A stretch of DNA of 62,786 nucleotides from Deltaproteobacteria bacterium (GTDB taxonomy: Bacteria; Desulfobacterota; Binatia; UBA1149; SPBQ01). Below are positions 1 through 8,689 of the stretch, one piece after another. How positions within the stretch are numbered: the stretch's first letter is position 1; every line of letters starts with the position of its first letter. The stretch spans positions 1-62,786 of the forward strand of contig JAJCZM010000031.1 in assembly GCA_029262375.1 (NCBI GenBank). The letters are read 5' to 3'. A program made the position numbers and the translations under genes. The notes beneath the pieces were generated by a model. The model worked only from the letters and a program-made list of their open reading frames with translations. It made no database searches and was not told the DNA's origin.

Positions 1-119
1 CCCACCGCGAACTATCGCGACAACGGCCGATAACTATTCGTTACGTAAACCTGCGGCTTGATGCACGCGGCGGCGGGGTGGGGCGATAGTTATCGACGGC
101 TGAGCCGCGCTGTGCCCTG
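1..119. repeat. Direct repeat copy A of IS91-type element end
   Basis: These 119 bases are repeated without a mismatch at 2738-2856, in the same orientation. The block begins at the first base of the window, so its true left edge may lie outside. It starts with cccaccgcgaactatcgc, whose reverse complement closes the inverted copy at about 344-361, so 1-361 is a large imperfect palindrome. Perfect identity with the distant copy suggests recent duplication or gene conversion. Confidence 0.85.
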
Positions 120-383
120 GCGGCCCTTGAGTACCGCAGCATCCCCCGACCGAGTCGACGTCAATTTGCATCACGATCGCGCGAACCGCTGCGATCGCAG
201 GCGCACCCGTTCGCGCCGAGACACACGAGAAAGCTTGAATTCGCAGGGCACAGACGGGCTCAGCCGTCGATAGCCATCACCCCACCCCATCGGCGCGTGC
301 ATCAGGCCGCCGGTTTACGTAACAAATAGTTATCGGACGATCGGCGATAGTTCGCGGTGGGCCTTTGGAATGCCTAGCCGCGA
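120..383 (-). repeat. Inverted, diverged copy B of the same element end
   Basis: Read on the minus strand, this block aligns with 2716-2980 over its whole length, with scattered substitutions. Shared landmarks are the gaattcaagctttc segment (at about 231-245 and 2858-2871), the gtttacgtaa segment and the cctttggaa/tgcctagccgcga outer edge. Similarity stops sharply at 383 and 2716. With copy A it forms a MITE-like palindromic block. With copy C it flanks the genes at 502-2715 as long inverted repeats. Confidence 0.75.
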
Positions 384-501
384 TCGAATCTACGTCCGTT
401 CTCGACCTAGACGCATCACTCACTCGCGCCCCGAGCGACGAAGCCGCCAGCGTGCTCTCGATAGTCAGAGCGCGAGGCGAGCGCCGGCAGTGACCCCGCC
501 G

Positions 502-1368
502 TTAGTCCAACGCACATATACCCCACGGGATCGCAGGCAATACGAATAGATCCGTACTGCGATCACAGACCGTGTTAAACGCCTTCGGCTTACGCTTGCT
601 CTCAATGTCGCCGCACTGAACCGTGACATGACACGTCGGATGGATCATATTGCCGAGGGCAATAACGTTCTTCGTCTTCACGCGCTTTGCTGTAATTCCG
701 CCGAACGCGTTGTCGTTCACAGTAGAATCAAAAATCCGAGCGGAGCCAAAGTTAGCCTGAATGCCATCCGGGAACGACAGCGGGCTGTCCTCGCACGGGC
801 CATTCCATGCCGGGCAACCATTGTCGGATATCACGGAGGCATCCACACGAATGCTCTTGCCCGCAGCGACACCGTCATTGATATTCTCAACGATGGTCGA
901 GTTCTCTATTCGCACGGCGCGAAACCCATCGACACCCCGGATGAGATTTCCGCGAATCGTTGCGTTAGTAATACGCACACGCCCCAACGCATTGACCCCA
1001 TTCAGTTGAGAGTTCTCGATCGTTCCACCTCCGAAGATCTTGCAACTCCCCTCGCAAAACACACCGTGCGTTGCGCTACCAGTAATGCTGAAACCCCTGA
1101 GGTCTAGCTTACCCCCGCGAGGTAAACCGATACCGCTCAGCATGGTTCCCGTACAATCAAGATCGTTGGTCAGATACTGCTCCTTCGCACTAGAACCGCT
1201 GCCGCACGCAGAGATCGGCTCAGGCTGTCCAGCCCACACCCCACCCGCGGCCAGCGATATCGCTAAAGCCGAGACACAGAACGTGCTAACCAGCGACAAC
1301 CGCAATCCTATATTCACAAGCCTGACTCCCAACGAGCATATACCGAGTCCTATCGGATGTCGGCCCAT
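502..1368 (-). CDS. Secreted right-handed beta-helix protein
   Basis: A 288-residue protein. It has an N-terminal hydrophobic segment (about residues 20-46) ending in a signal-peptidase-like GVWAGQ. A series of short Asn/Gly-rich strand repeats follows (GVFCEGSCK, GVNALGRVRI, GVDGFRAVRI, GVAAGKSIRV), typical of a right-handed parallel beta-helix. Such proteins are usually exported and bind or modify polysaccharide; no catalytic residues are recognisable. I chose the ATG at 1368 over a GTG at 1380; neither has a strong Shine-Dalgarno sequence. Lower GC and AT-rich codons compared with the genes after 4 kb fit its place inside the repeat-bounded accessory block. Confidence 0.7.
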   Translation of the reverse strand: MGRHPIGLGICSLGVRLVNIGLRLSLVSTFCVSALAISLAAGGVWAGQPEPISACGSGSSAKEQYLTNDLDCTGTMLSGIGLPRGGKLDLRGFSITGSATHGVFCEGSCKIFGGGTIENSQLNGVNALGRVRITNATIRGNLIRGVDGFRAVRIENSTIVENINDGVAAGKSIRVDASVISDNGCPAWNGPCEDSPLSFPDGIQANFGSARIFDSTVNDNAFGGITAKRVKTKNVIALGNMIHPTCHVTVQCGDIESKRKPKAFNTVCDRSTDLFVLPAIPWGICALD

Positions 1369-1417
1369 CACTACCGCCACCCAAGAAGCACCCTAGGCGG
1401 CCGGTAGCGAATCGGCC

Positions 1418-2086
1418 CTAGTGCGTCGTAACCGCGACAATGTCACCGTTGCTGTCCAATACTTCGATGTGCCGAATCTCGCCACCGAGCGCACCGGAGT
1501 TCACTCCACAATTATCAATCGAAGTCGAAACGGTCTGATTCACCTGTCGATTCTTGTTGCCGGAAGATTTCTTCACGTCGAAGTCGACAGTCCAATTGCA
1601 GTTAGTATCACGTCGAATCTTCTCCGTGCCTAGATAGTCGTATTTATCCTGCAACCAAATTTTCACTGTGAAGCGGTCATTGTCGCTTTCATCCCAGCTT
1701 GCCGGCCCGCACCCATCGCCGCCGCTACATTCGGTATAGTCATCGCATGGCGCTTGCACGCCATCGGTATCCCAACATGCGCACTCGTCCTTGCTACCGA
1801 ATTCGGTAGTGCAGTCCAGCCCTGGCCGTAGGTCCAGTGCGTCCAAGCGCAATGACACCTCAGAGTCGTCGACTTATACGGTCCCGCCGGTGAACACCCA
1901 AACCGACTGAAGGTCCATCGACCCGGTCGTGCAGTCCGTTGTCGACGTGTCCGCATTGCACTCTGCGTACGGCATCGTTAGTGGCGCCTTGAACGATGTG
2001 CTCAACGATATCGCGGATGCGTGGTCTACGGCGCAAAGGGAGAGTAGAAAGAAGAGCGATATGCTTGCTGATAGTAGACGTTTCAC
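1418..2086 (-). pseudogene. Exported protein gene interrupted by an in-frame TAA
   Basis: A GTG at 2086 preceded by GGAGG (7 nt away) starts a clear signal peptide (MKRLLSASISLFFLLSL, cleavage near DHASA). The frame runs 70 codons to a TAA at 1874-1876. The same frame then stays open for 152 codons to a stop at 1418. That downstream part is Cys/Asp-rich (KDECACWDTDG, CSGGDGCGPASWDESDND) and reads like an extracellular domain. Exact frame continuity on both sides argues for one gene of about 222 residues broken by a single nonsense change, although restart at a GTG (1858) or readthrough cannot be excluded. I do not recognise the family. It sits 50 bp upstream of the beta-helix gene on the same strand. 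Confidence 0.6.
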
Positions 2087-2116
2087 AGTGAACCTCCGTG
2101 GACCTACACGGCCCAA

Positions 2117-2341
2117 TCTAAACGAGTTTTCATTTCAGAACTCCTCCTCTGCCGCCCTCCAGGGCACAGCTCTACCAGACTGGCTATAGAACCGTCCCCC
2201 CCGTCAACCCTTCGCAATCTAAATCAGAAACCCAACGACCGTCTATTGGGGAACTCGGCTACGCAATATTCAGTACGCAGAATCCCCATCAGCGCGCAGG
2301 CGGGGGCTACCAAGCAAGTCCCCCACCTGCCGCGCAGCACA
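2117..2341. other. Non-coding gap inside the repeat-bounded block
   Basis: The segment separates the 67-aa gene from the interrupted exported-protein gene. It includes that gene's Shine-Dalgarno region near 2090-2100. I see no other gene, terminator or repeat in it. Confidence 0.4.
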
Positions 2342-2545
2342 TCAGCCGACCGCGCCTAAGTCGCCAATGGCGCGCTGCTTCGCTCGCTCAACGATCTTCT
2401 CGATCTCCGAACGAACCTCTTCACGCTCCTCTTGGGTGAGCTGAATGTCGCCGCGATCGCGCAGGGCTACGACGGCGTCCATGATGTTGTCGATTGCCAA
2501 CGATAGACCGTTGACTATTTTCAGGATGGTCATTGCATTGCTCAA
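2342..2545 (-). CDS. Small 67-aa hypothetical protein, TTG start
   Basis: A 67-residue protein: an amphipathic N-terminal helix (ILKIVNGLSLAIDNIMDAVV) followed by a charged helix rich in Glu/Arg (LTQEEREEVRSEIEKIV). There is no signal peptide and no cysteine. The TTG at 2545 is preferred to the ATG at 2533 because GGAGAGGAG lies 8 nt before the TTG. The size and two-helix layout resemble small phage or mobile-element proteins, but I recognise no family. It follows the truncated gene tail at 2586 by about 40 bp on the same strand. Confidence 0.55.
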   Translation of the reverse strand: MSNAMTILKIVNGLSLAIDNIMDAVVALRDRGDIQLTQEEREEVRSEIEKIVERAKQRAIGDLGAVG

Positions 2546-2585
2546 TGTACTTACTCCTCTCCGTTCCGTGACCGGCTACGCTCGG

Positions 2586-2740
2586 TCAGTCTCGTAGCTC
2601 TCGCGCCACCATGTACCTCGCAACCTCAAGGGCCGCGCTCTTCGCCGCATCGACACCGAGCACGAGCCACTTGTGATCGTCGGGCGAAACCGGTGGCCCG
2701 CAACTAAAGCTGCACTCGCGGCTAGGCGTTCCAAAGGCCC
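2586..2740 (-). pseudogene. 3' remnant of a gene cut by the element end
   Basis: On the minus strand one open frame runs from inside repeat copy C, through the repeat edge at 2716, to a TGA at 2586-2588. It encodes a plausible protein tail (SPDDHKWLVLGVDAAK then AALEVARYMVARELRD). Gly, Asp, Ala and charged residues look protein-like and no start codon is available. I interpret it as the C-terminal end of a gene whose 5' part was lost at the repeat. The family is unknown. Confidence 0.35.
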
Positions 2741-2980
2741 ACCGCGAACTATCGCGACAACGGCCGATAACTATTCGTTACGTAAACCTGCGGCTTGATG
2801 CACGCGGCGGCGGGGTGGGGCGATAGTTATCGACGGCTGAGCCGCGCTGTGCCCTGCGAATTCAAGCTTTCTTGTGCGTCGCTGCGCAAACGGGTGCGCC
2901 TGCGAGCGCAGTGGTTCGCGCGATGCTGATGTGAGTTGTGGTCGACCCGGTCGGGGGATGCTGCGGTACTCAAGGCCCGC
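2716..2980 (+). repeat. Copy C of the element end, next to the transposase
   Basis: This copy joins the 3' end of the IS91-type transposase gene at 2970. It is therefore the element's native terminus. Bases 2738-2856 are identical to 1-119. The full 2716-2980 stretch is the inverted counterpart of 120-383. Confidence 0.75.
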
Positions 2981-4042
2981 GCGGGTGAGCGAGTCGCGCG
3001 AGAGTCCTTTCGATTGCAGCCGCTGCGGTCACCACGGCAACCGGCCGCATGCGGCCACCACATCGCGGGCACTGTAAAGCGTCCACAGCGAACGTATTCC
3101 TCAGTAGTACGGCCCAGCGTGGGCGCGCGGTTGCGGGTACGGGATTCTTGCCCGAGTCGGTAGTACAAACGGGCTTAGGAACGACTTTGTCGCGATAGGC
3201 TGCCGCCGGTGCGAGGATGCCGTGGTATCGCAACTGATGCGCGCGCGGCGGCGGGATCTGCGCGGCGAGCCGGGCCATCAGCTCTTTGGGTTCGAAAACG
3301 ACATGCGTGGTCCCATCGTGCCAGGGGGTGCGCAGTTTGTAAGCAAGGCGACGATCGGGGAGTTGTTCGAGGCGCTCGACGGCCACCGCCGGACGCGCGG
3401 TGTATCGGCATATGCGCGCGAGCCGTTTTCGATCGCTTCGTGGTACGAACACACCGGCGTGAAGACTCATGCCGGCGGCTACGGCCGAACGGGCGCTCGC
3501 CGAGCTCGATGGGCTCGCGCTCGTGGCTTCCACCGCGCGGCCGAATCGTGCGGTGCGCTGTCCGGCGCGTTCGCCATCGGGGACGCGTCCTTGCACTGAA
3601 GCAGCATAGAGGCGGGCCAGCAGGGGATTGTCGCGCGCGAGCGGGTCGACTTCGTCAGCGTCGCGGTGCTCCCCGAGTCCGTGCGCTTCTAGTGTGCGTG
3701 CGATACGTCGGGCGGTGTCGGTCAGTATCGCTAGAACCTCTTCATGTGTTGGTGCGGGCAGCGGCAGGAAGTCCACCGTGCCGGTTTTGTGGTCGATCGC
3801 GTATAGCCCGTCGAGTACCAAGGTGTGGAAGTGGACGTTTAGGTTGATCGCCCCGCCGAAGCGCTGGATCAACGTCACGGCGCCGGTTGCAGGTTGACGT
3901 GACTGGCGATGGCGTGCCGTTTCTTTGCACGATGTCGATGCGAGGCGAATACAGACTTGATGAATGCGCCGAGTACCGGGCCAACGAGCTCGCGGTCATA
4001 GGCCAGCCGGTAGCGCAGTGAGTAGCGGCGTGTTTTCGGCAC
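2970..4042 (-). pseudogene. IS91-family (Y2) transposase, truncated and frameshifted
   Basis: The long 3' part (2970-about 3885) begins TLIQRFGGAINLNVHFHT, the hallmark core of IS91/Transposase_32 rolling-circle transposases. It ends with a zinc-ribbon-like CPRCGGRMRPV. Further upstream another frame encodes RRYSLRYRLAYDRELVG, also family-typical. That frame stops at CCG-TGA near 3884, so a one-base frameshift separates the two parts. The N-terminal 100 or so residues, including the zinc-finger domain, are missing beyond about 4042. The element is thus inactive on its own. It ends about 100 bp from the intact amidohydrolase gene. Confidence 0.85.
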
Positions 4043-4147
4043 GCAGCGAGCGTCGCGCGCACGTCAGGTGCCGCCGATGCCACAGATGTACGCGAGAGTA
4101 GAAAAGAGGCGGACGATAAATCCGGTGTGATTGCCGCCGCCCCGCCG

Positions 4148-5875
4148 CTAACCGCGCACCACGCGCCCCGGAAGCGCACCGGTATGCTCGCCTTCTCGAA
4201 ACGTCGTCTGGCCGGCGACAATCGTTGCCTCGTAGCCGTGTGCTTTTTGGATGAGCCGCGACGCACCGGCGGGCAGATCCGCTACCAACTGCGGCAAATC
4301 GAGTGACAAGCGGTCGTAGTCGATCACGTTGATGTCGGCCTTCTTGCCGGGGACGAGTTCGCCGCGATCGTGCATTCCGTAGAGTGAGGCCGTGTCGCTG
4401 GTCATCTTCTTCACAGCCCACTCGAGCGGGAGCTTTGGTCCGCGCGTGCGGCTCTTGGTCCAGTGTTCGAGCAGTGACGTCGTCATGCTCGCGTCGCAGA
4501 TTGCGCCGCAGTGAGCACCGCCGTCGCCCAGTCCGAATGCGCTTAGCGGGTGCAGGAGCATCTCACGCGTCGGCTCTAGATCGTAGTTGCTGTAGCCGAG
4601 TAGCGTCAGCATCAACAGTTGGCGTCCGTCGAGTTCGAGCAGCCAGTCGTACAGTAGATCGTAAGGCTGGCGCCCCTCACGAGCGGCCGTTGCTGCGAGA
4701 CTCTCTTCGGGAGCGGGCTCGTAGTTGGGGTGATCGCCGAGGCGGAAGATCTTGTCGAGACCGTCCTCGATCATCTTCATGACGACCTCCAACTGCGGAA
4801 TCGGATAGACCGAATCCTCGCTCAGGATGCGCCGTCGAATCTCCGGGTCGCGCAGCCGTGCCATGCGCTCCGGCATACTGAGAAGGCCCAGCTCGCCGTA
4901 CGTAGGTCTGAAGCTGAACGGATGGAACGTCGAGTGACCGATGAGCAGCGTCGTCGGGCGCGATCCGACCTGCGGGCGTAGCATGGCCCCCGTGTTTCTC
5001 TCCGCTTCGGCGCACAGTTCGAGCAATCGGCGCCAGTCGTCCGGCGCCACGTCGTGTTGTACCAACGCGAAAGAAACCGGTCGTTTGATCTCTGCCGACA
5101 AGCGCGCCATCCAGTCGATTTCTTTGTCGGGCGCCGACATGTCTTCGCCTTGCACGCCGGCCGGTGCCAGCTCGACCAAACCTTTGCCGAGTTCACCGAG
5201 CGTGCGGCAGATCCCGAACAGTTCGTCCTCGGTCGCGTGCGTTCCTGGGACGACTTCGCCATCGACCGCGCGGTGAACCAGCGTGCGAGACATGGAAAAT
5301 CCCAGTGCACCGGCGCTGATCGCTTCCTTCACGATCGCAGCCATCTCGACGATGTCCCTCGCGGTGGCGGGTTCGTTCTTGGCGCCGCGTTCTCCCATTA
5401 CATAAGTGCGCACCGCTCCGTGTGGAACTTGGGTGGCGATGTCGAGCGCCCGCGGCATGCGCTCGAGTGCATCCAAATACTCGGGGAAGGTTTCCCACTG
5501 CCAATCGATGCCTTCGTGTAGTGCGGTTCCGGGAATGTCCTCGACGCCTTCCATCAGACCGATCAGGAACTCGCGTTCAGTGGGTCGAACCGGCGCGAAG
5601 CCCACGCCGCAATTGCCCATCACGACAGTCGTCACGCCATGCCAGCAAGACGGTGTGAGCAGCGGGTCCCAGGTCGCCTGGCCGTCGTAGTGCGTGTGAA
5701 TGTCTACCCAGCCGGGCGTGACGAGCTTGCCCTTGGCACTGAGTTCTTCTTTGCCGCGACCGGACACCTCGCCGACTGCACTGATCTTTCCGTCATCGAC
5801 AGCAACGTCTGCATCTCGTGGCGCCGCACCGGTTCCGTCAACGACCGTGGCGTCTCTAATGACTAAGTCATGCAT
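4148..5875 (-). CDS. Amidohydrolase, N-acyl-D-amino-acid deacylase-like
   Basis: A 575-residue cytoplasmic metal-dependent hydrolase of the amidohydrolase superfamily. It begins with the usual small beta-sandwich ([16 protein letters not shown]), followed by the metal motif DIHTHYD (58-64) and the Cys-containing MGNCGVG (86-92). A late [10 protein letters not shown] carries the catalytic Asp region. The length suits D-aminoacylase / dihydroorotase-like enzymes that cleave an amide or cyclic amide. It is the last gene of a three-gene operon with a Rieske oxygenase and a Rieske ferredoxin; its ATG overlaps the ferredoxin stop by 8 bp. A close paralogue lies at 43681. The substrate is unknown. 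Confidence 0.88.
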   Translation of the reverse strand: MHDLVIRDATVVDGTGAAPRDADVAVDDGKISAVGEVSGRGKEELSAKGKLVTPGWVDIHTHYDGQATWDPLLTPSCWHGVTTVVMGNCGVGFAPVRPTEREFLIGLMEGVEDIPGTALHEGIDWQWETFPEYLDALERMPRALDIATQVPHGAVRTYVMGERGAKNEPATARDIVEMAAIVKEAISAGALGFSMSRTLVHRAVDGEVVPGTHATEDELFGICRTLGELGKGLVELAPAGVQGEDMSAPDKEIDWMARLSAEIKRPVSFALVQHDVAPDDWRRLLELCAEAERNTGAMLRPQVGSRPTTLLIGHSTFHPFSFRPTYGELGLLSMPERMARLRDPEIRRRILSEDSVYPIPQLEVVMKMIEDGLDKIFRLGDHPNYEPAPEESLAATAAREGRQPYDLLYDWLLELDGRQLLMLTLLGYSNYDLEPTREMLLHPLSAFGLGDGGAHCGAICDASMTTSLLEHWTKSRTRGPKLPLEWAVKKMTSDTASLYGMHDRGELVPGKKADINVIDYDRLSLDLPQLVADLPAGASRLIQKAHGYEATIVAGQTTFREGEHTGALPGRVVRG

Positions 5876-6218
5876 TGTCTGTCTCCCGTCCCTGCTTGAA
5901 TGGTTCGAGCGATACTTCGATCGCGTCGTCGGTGCGCCGAATCGGATAAGCGGCTACCGGCTTGCGTATAGGATGCGCGATGGGCGTGCCATCGCGTACG
6001 TCGAGCTTACCGCCGTGCAACGGGCACTCGAGAACATGGTCGGTGAGCCGACCCTTCGATAGAGGTGCCGACGCGTGTGGGCAGCGGTCGGCGACGACAT
6101 AGGGCGTTCCCGCGACGTTGCACAGCAGCAGCGGCCTGCCGTCGATCGAGAACGGGCAGGTCTCGCCCTGCGCGGGCATCTCGACGTCGGTCCGCTTCCA
6201 CTCGGCGGCGTCAGCCAT
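5868..6218 (-). CDS. Rieske [2Fe-2S] ferredoxin
   Basis: A 116-residue soluble ferredoxin. The cluster ligands are plain: RCPH (45-48) and CPLHGG (65-70), the Cys-X-His...Cys-X2-His pattern of a Rieske centre. It should pass electrons to the oxygenase encoded immediately upstream. The ATG at 6218 overlaps the oxygenase stop by 8 bp, and its own end overlaps the amidohydrolase start by 8 bp, so translation is probably coupled. Longer in-frame starts further upstream would lie inside the oxygenase gene and are rejected. A reductase partner is not encoded nearby. Confidence 0.9.
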   Translation of the reverse strand: MADAAEWKRTDVEMPAQGETCPFSIDGRPLLLCNVAGTPYVVADRCPHASAPLSKGRLTDHVLECPLHGGKLDVRDGTPIAHPIRKPVAAYPIRRTDDAIEVSLEPFKQGRETDNA

Positions 6219-7533
6219 CTTTGTGATCGCCGATGTAGCGCATGAGCGTGTCGTGATGATGTAGGATTCGGATTTCCTGCTCGCCGAGGTGCAGGGCCTC
6301 GAACGCGCGCGACCGCATGCCCAGTTGGATGCGCGGCAGATTGTAAAGGTCCTCGTCGAGCAGTTCGCCGCCCTCGAGCAGATCTTCCGTAGCATCTCCG
6401 TCGGATACACGAAGGATTTGTTTCTCGGGGCGTGGGATGTCCTGATCGGGCGCGTTCACCAGATTGATGAAGTCGAACAGCATCTTGTTCGGATCTTCCG
6501 GGTGAGGGCGGTGGGTGAACACCCAGAGAAACAGTGAGTGCGTATTGAACGTGACGTTCGGAAAAATCGTGTAGTGAAAGTCGTCGCACATTTGCGATTC
6601 GTTGAGACCGCTGAAGTCGGCGCCGAGCATGGGCGCCATACGACGGACGGTATCGGCGAACGCGGTACGGGCGTCGGCCACCGAACCCGAGAAATTGGAT
6701 GTGTCCACGCCCACCCGCTCCAAGAACATCTTGAGCACGCCGTCGGTTACTGTGCCGGCGCCTTCGTGGCGCGGACTGGGTTGCAGTTCGGGGAAAATCA
6801 TCCGCGTGTGGCGTTCGTAGCAGTCGTAGAGCGTGTTCACGTCGTCGCTGAATTCCAACGTCCACGCGTGGGTCGCCGCCACGTGATAGGCCTCGTTGAA
6901 CGCATCGACCGATGTCTTCCAGTTGCAATCGATTTCAATCGTCACGTCGAGAGCGATCTTCCAATTCTCCAACGCGTAGGGGGCGAGATGATCGGGAACG
7001 ACGCCCAAGTACTCTTGTAGTGTAGGTGCAGACTCGTCGAGGCAGACGAACACGAAGCCCGCCCAGGTGTCGCACCGGACCGGGCGCAGGCTCAAGCGCT
7101 CGGCGGGAACGCCTTGGGGAAAGCGCTCGGCGTCTACTGCGTGAATGAGCGCGCCGTCGATGTCGTAGCGCCAGCCGTGAAACAGGCAGCTCAGCTCTTC
7201 GGCGTGTCCGCGGCCCGGCTCGCGCAGCCTGTTTCCGCGGTGCATGCACACGTTGTGGCGGGCGCCGATCGATCCGTCGCGCTGGCGCAGTACGAGCAGC
7301 GATTCGACGCCGATCTCGAACGTCAGGTAGTCGCCTGCTTGGGGGATGTCGGACTCGCGACCCGCAAGCAGCCAGACTCGGGTCCACATGCGATCCCATT
7401 CGAGGCGGGCGAAATCGGGGCACGTATAGCGTGTCTTCGGAATGGGCTCGTAAGCGAGGTCCGGTGCGGGCGCTCGCTGCATCAGCCCGAGAGTTTTGCC
7501 GGGAGCTTTGGGGGAAGGGGGCGGCGTTTCCAT
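6211..7533 (-). CDS. Rieske non-haem iron oxygenase, large (alpha) subunit
   Basis: A 440-residue ring-hydroxylating-type oxygenase. The N-terminal Rieske domain has CMHRG (96-100) and CLFHGW (116-121). The C-terminal catalytic domain has NEAYHVAATH (213-222), which supplies the two iron-binding histidines. The family inserts oxygen into aromatic, N-methyl or other C-H substrates. No small beta subunit gene is present, so it is probably an alpha-only enzyme. The ATG at 7533 is chosen because upstream codons read as non-coding. It heads the operon with the ferredoxin and the amidohydrolase and is divergent from the di-iron gene at 7664. Confidence 0.9.
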   Translation of the reverse strand: METPPPSPKAPGKTLGLMQRAPAPDLAYEPIPKTRYTCPDFARLEWDRMWTRVWLLAGRESDIPQAGDYLTFEIGVESLLVLRQRDGSIGARHNVCMHRGNRLREPGRGHAEELSCLFHGWRYDIDGALIHAVDAERFPQGVPAERLSLRPVRCDTWAGFVFVCLDESAPTLQEYLGVVPDHLAPYALENWKIALDVTIEIDCNWKTSVDAFNEAYHVAATHAWTLEFSDDVNTLYDCYERHTRMIFPELQPSPRHEGAGTVTDGVLKMFLERVGVDTSNFSGSVADARTAFADTVRRMAPMLGADFSGLNESQMCDDFHYTIFPNVTFNTHSLFLWVFTHRPHPEDPNKMLFDFINLVNAPDQDIPRPEKQILRVSDGDATEDLLEGGELLDEDLYNLPRIQLGMRSRAFEALHLGEQEIRILHHHDTLMRYIGDHKDG

Positions 7534-7663
7534 TATTACTCGGCCTATTCGGCTCGCATGGCGTACTTGGCAAGCTCGGGCGCAGCCGGAATCTAGTCGA
7601 TTGCGCACCTCGAACCAATACGCGTGTGTGGACACAAGTGGCGCCGGCCGGTTACTTGACCTC
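7534..7663. promoter_or_regulatory. Divergent promoter region (oxygenase / di-iron protein)
   Basis: The 130 bp lie between two outward-reading start codons, so promoters for both directions should be here or overlap the gene starts. I find no convincing -35/-10 pair, sigma-54 site or operator palindrome. Confidence 0.4.
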
Positions 7664-8689
7664 ATGGGTATAGCCAACGTCGAAGCGGTCAACCAACTCA
7701 AACAACTCGACGTCGAACTCGAGGAAATCCTGACCTCGTTCGACTCCAACTACGCTTGGAACTACGGAACGGTGAAGGAAGGCCTGCGTGACCTCTATGA
7801 GAAGGCGAAGCGCGAGCAATGGAATGGCACGGAGCAGTTGGCGTGGGACACCGATGTCGATCCCGAAAGGGGAATTCTGCCCGATTTTGCGAACCCGCTC
7901 GTTGGCTACGCGCCGTACGAAAAACTGAACGACCGAGAGAAGAACCGAGTTCGCCACGGCCAGATCTCTTTGCAGCTCTCGCAGTTTCTACACGGCGAAC
8001 AGGGTGCGTTGATCGTCGCTTCTCAGCTCGTCGGCGCCGTCCCCTGGATCGACGCCAAGTATTACGCGAGTACGCAGACCATGGATGAAGCTCGGCACGT
8101 CGAGGTGTTCGGCCGCTACCTGCGTGAAAAATTGGAATGGCAGTGGCCCGTCAACGACGACCTCAAGGAACTGCTCGACGCGACCATCACTGACAGCCGT
8201 TGGGACTTCAAGTATCTCGGTATGCAGATCGTCATCGAAGGGTTGGCAATGGCTGCCTTCGGCAATCTCTATCAAATCTCGACGGAGCCGCTTCTCAAGG
8301 ATCTGATCCACTACGTCATGCGCGACGAGTCGCGTCACGTGGCCTTCGGCGTGATGTCGCTCAAGGGCTACTACACCGACATGTCGGAGGCCGAGCTGCG
8401 CGAGCGCGAGGATTTTCTGATCTATTCGTGCGAACTGATGCGCAACCGTCTCGTCGGCGATCAGATTGCTACCGCGATGGGCTGGAACCGCGACGAGGTG
8501 AAAGAACTGGTGCTCAACTCGGCGATCGGCAAGGCGTTTCGATCCAGCCTGTTCAAGCGTGTGGTGCCGAACCTGAAAAAGCTCGGCCTGTTGACGCCGC
8601 GCGTGCGCGAGGCGTTCGCGCGTCTAGACATCTTGCAGTTCGAAGACGCCGACCCCGAGGCCGAAGATCGCGCTCTCGGATTGGCCTAG
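7664..8689 (+). CDS. Ferritin-like di-iron oxygenase family protein
   Basis: A 341-residue helical protein with a full set of di-iron carboxylate ligands: HGEQ (110-113), DEARH (141-145), IEG (191-193) and DESRH (221-225). This pattern is shared by ribonucleotide reductase R2-like and AurF-like N-oxygenase/hydroxylase families. It lacks signals of an R2 protein (no nrdA nearby), so an oxidase or oxygenase role is more likely. It is transcribed divergently from the Rieske operon, which suggests a related catabolic task. The ATG at 7664 fits the domain start; the open frame upstream reads as non-coding. Its stop shares CTAG with the convergent lipoprotein gene. Confidence 0.8.
   Translation: MGIANVEAVNQLKQLDVELEEILTSFDSNYAWNYGTVKEGLRDLYEKAKREQWNGTEQLAWDTDVDPERGILPDFANPLVGYAPYEKLNDREKNRVRHGQISLQLSQFLHGEQGALIVASQLVGAVPWIDAKYYASTQTMDEARHVEVFGRYLREKLEWQWPVNDDLKELLDATITDSRWDFKYLGMQIVIEGLAMAAFGNLYQISTEPLLKDLIHYVMRDESRHVAFGVMSLKGYYTDMSEAELREREDFLIYSCELMRNRLVGDQIATAMGWNRDEVKELVLNSAIGKAFRSSLFKRVVPNLKKLGLLTPRVREAFARLDILQFEDADPEAEDRALGLA

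Noticed and set aside
58..273. 71-codon open frame inside the left palindrome, with a similar frame at 2827-3168
   Set aside because: The resemblance follows from the DNA repeat itself. The frame lies across the element end, has no ribosome site, and the products look arginine-rich and non-protein-like.
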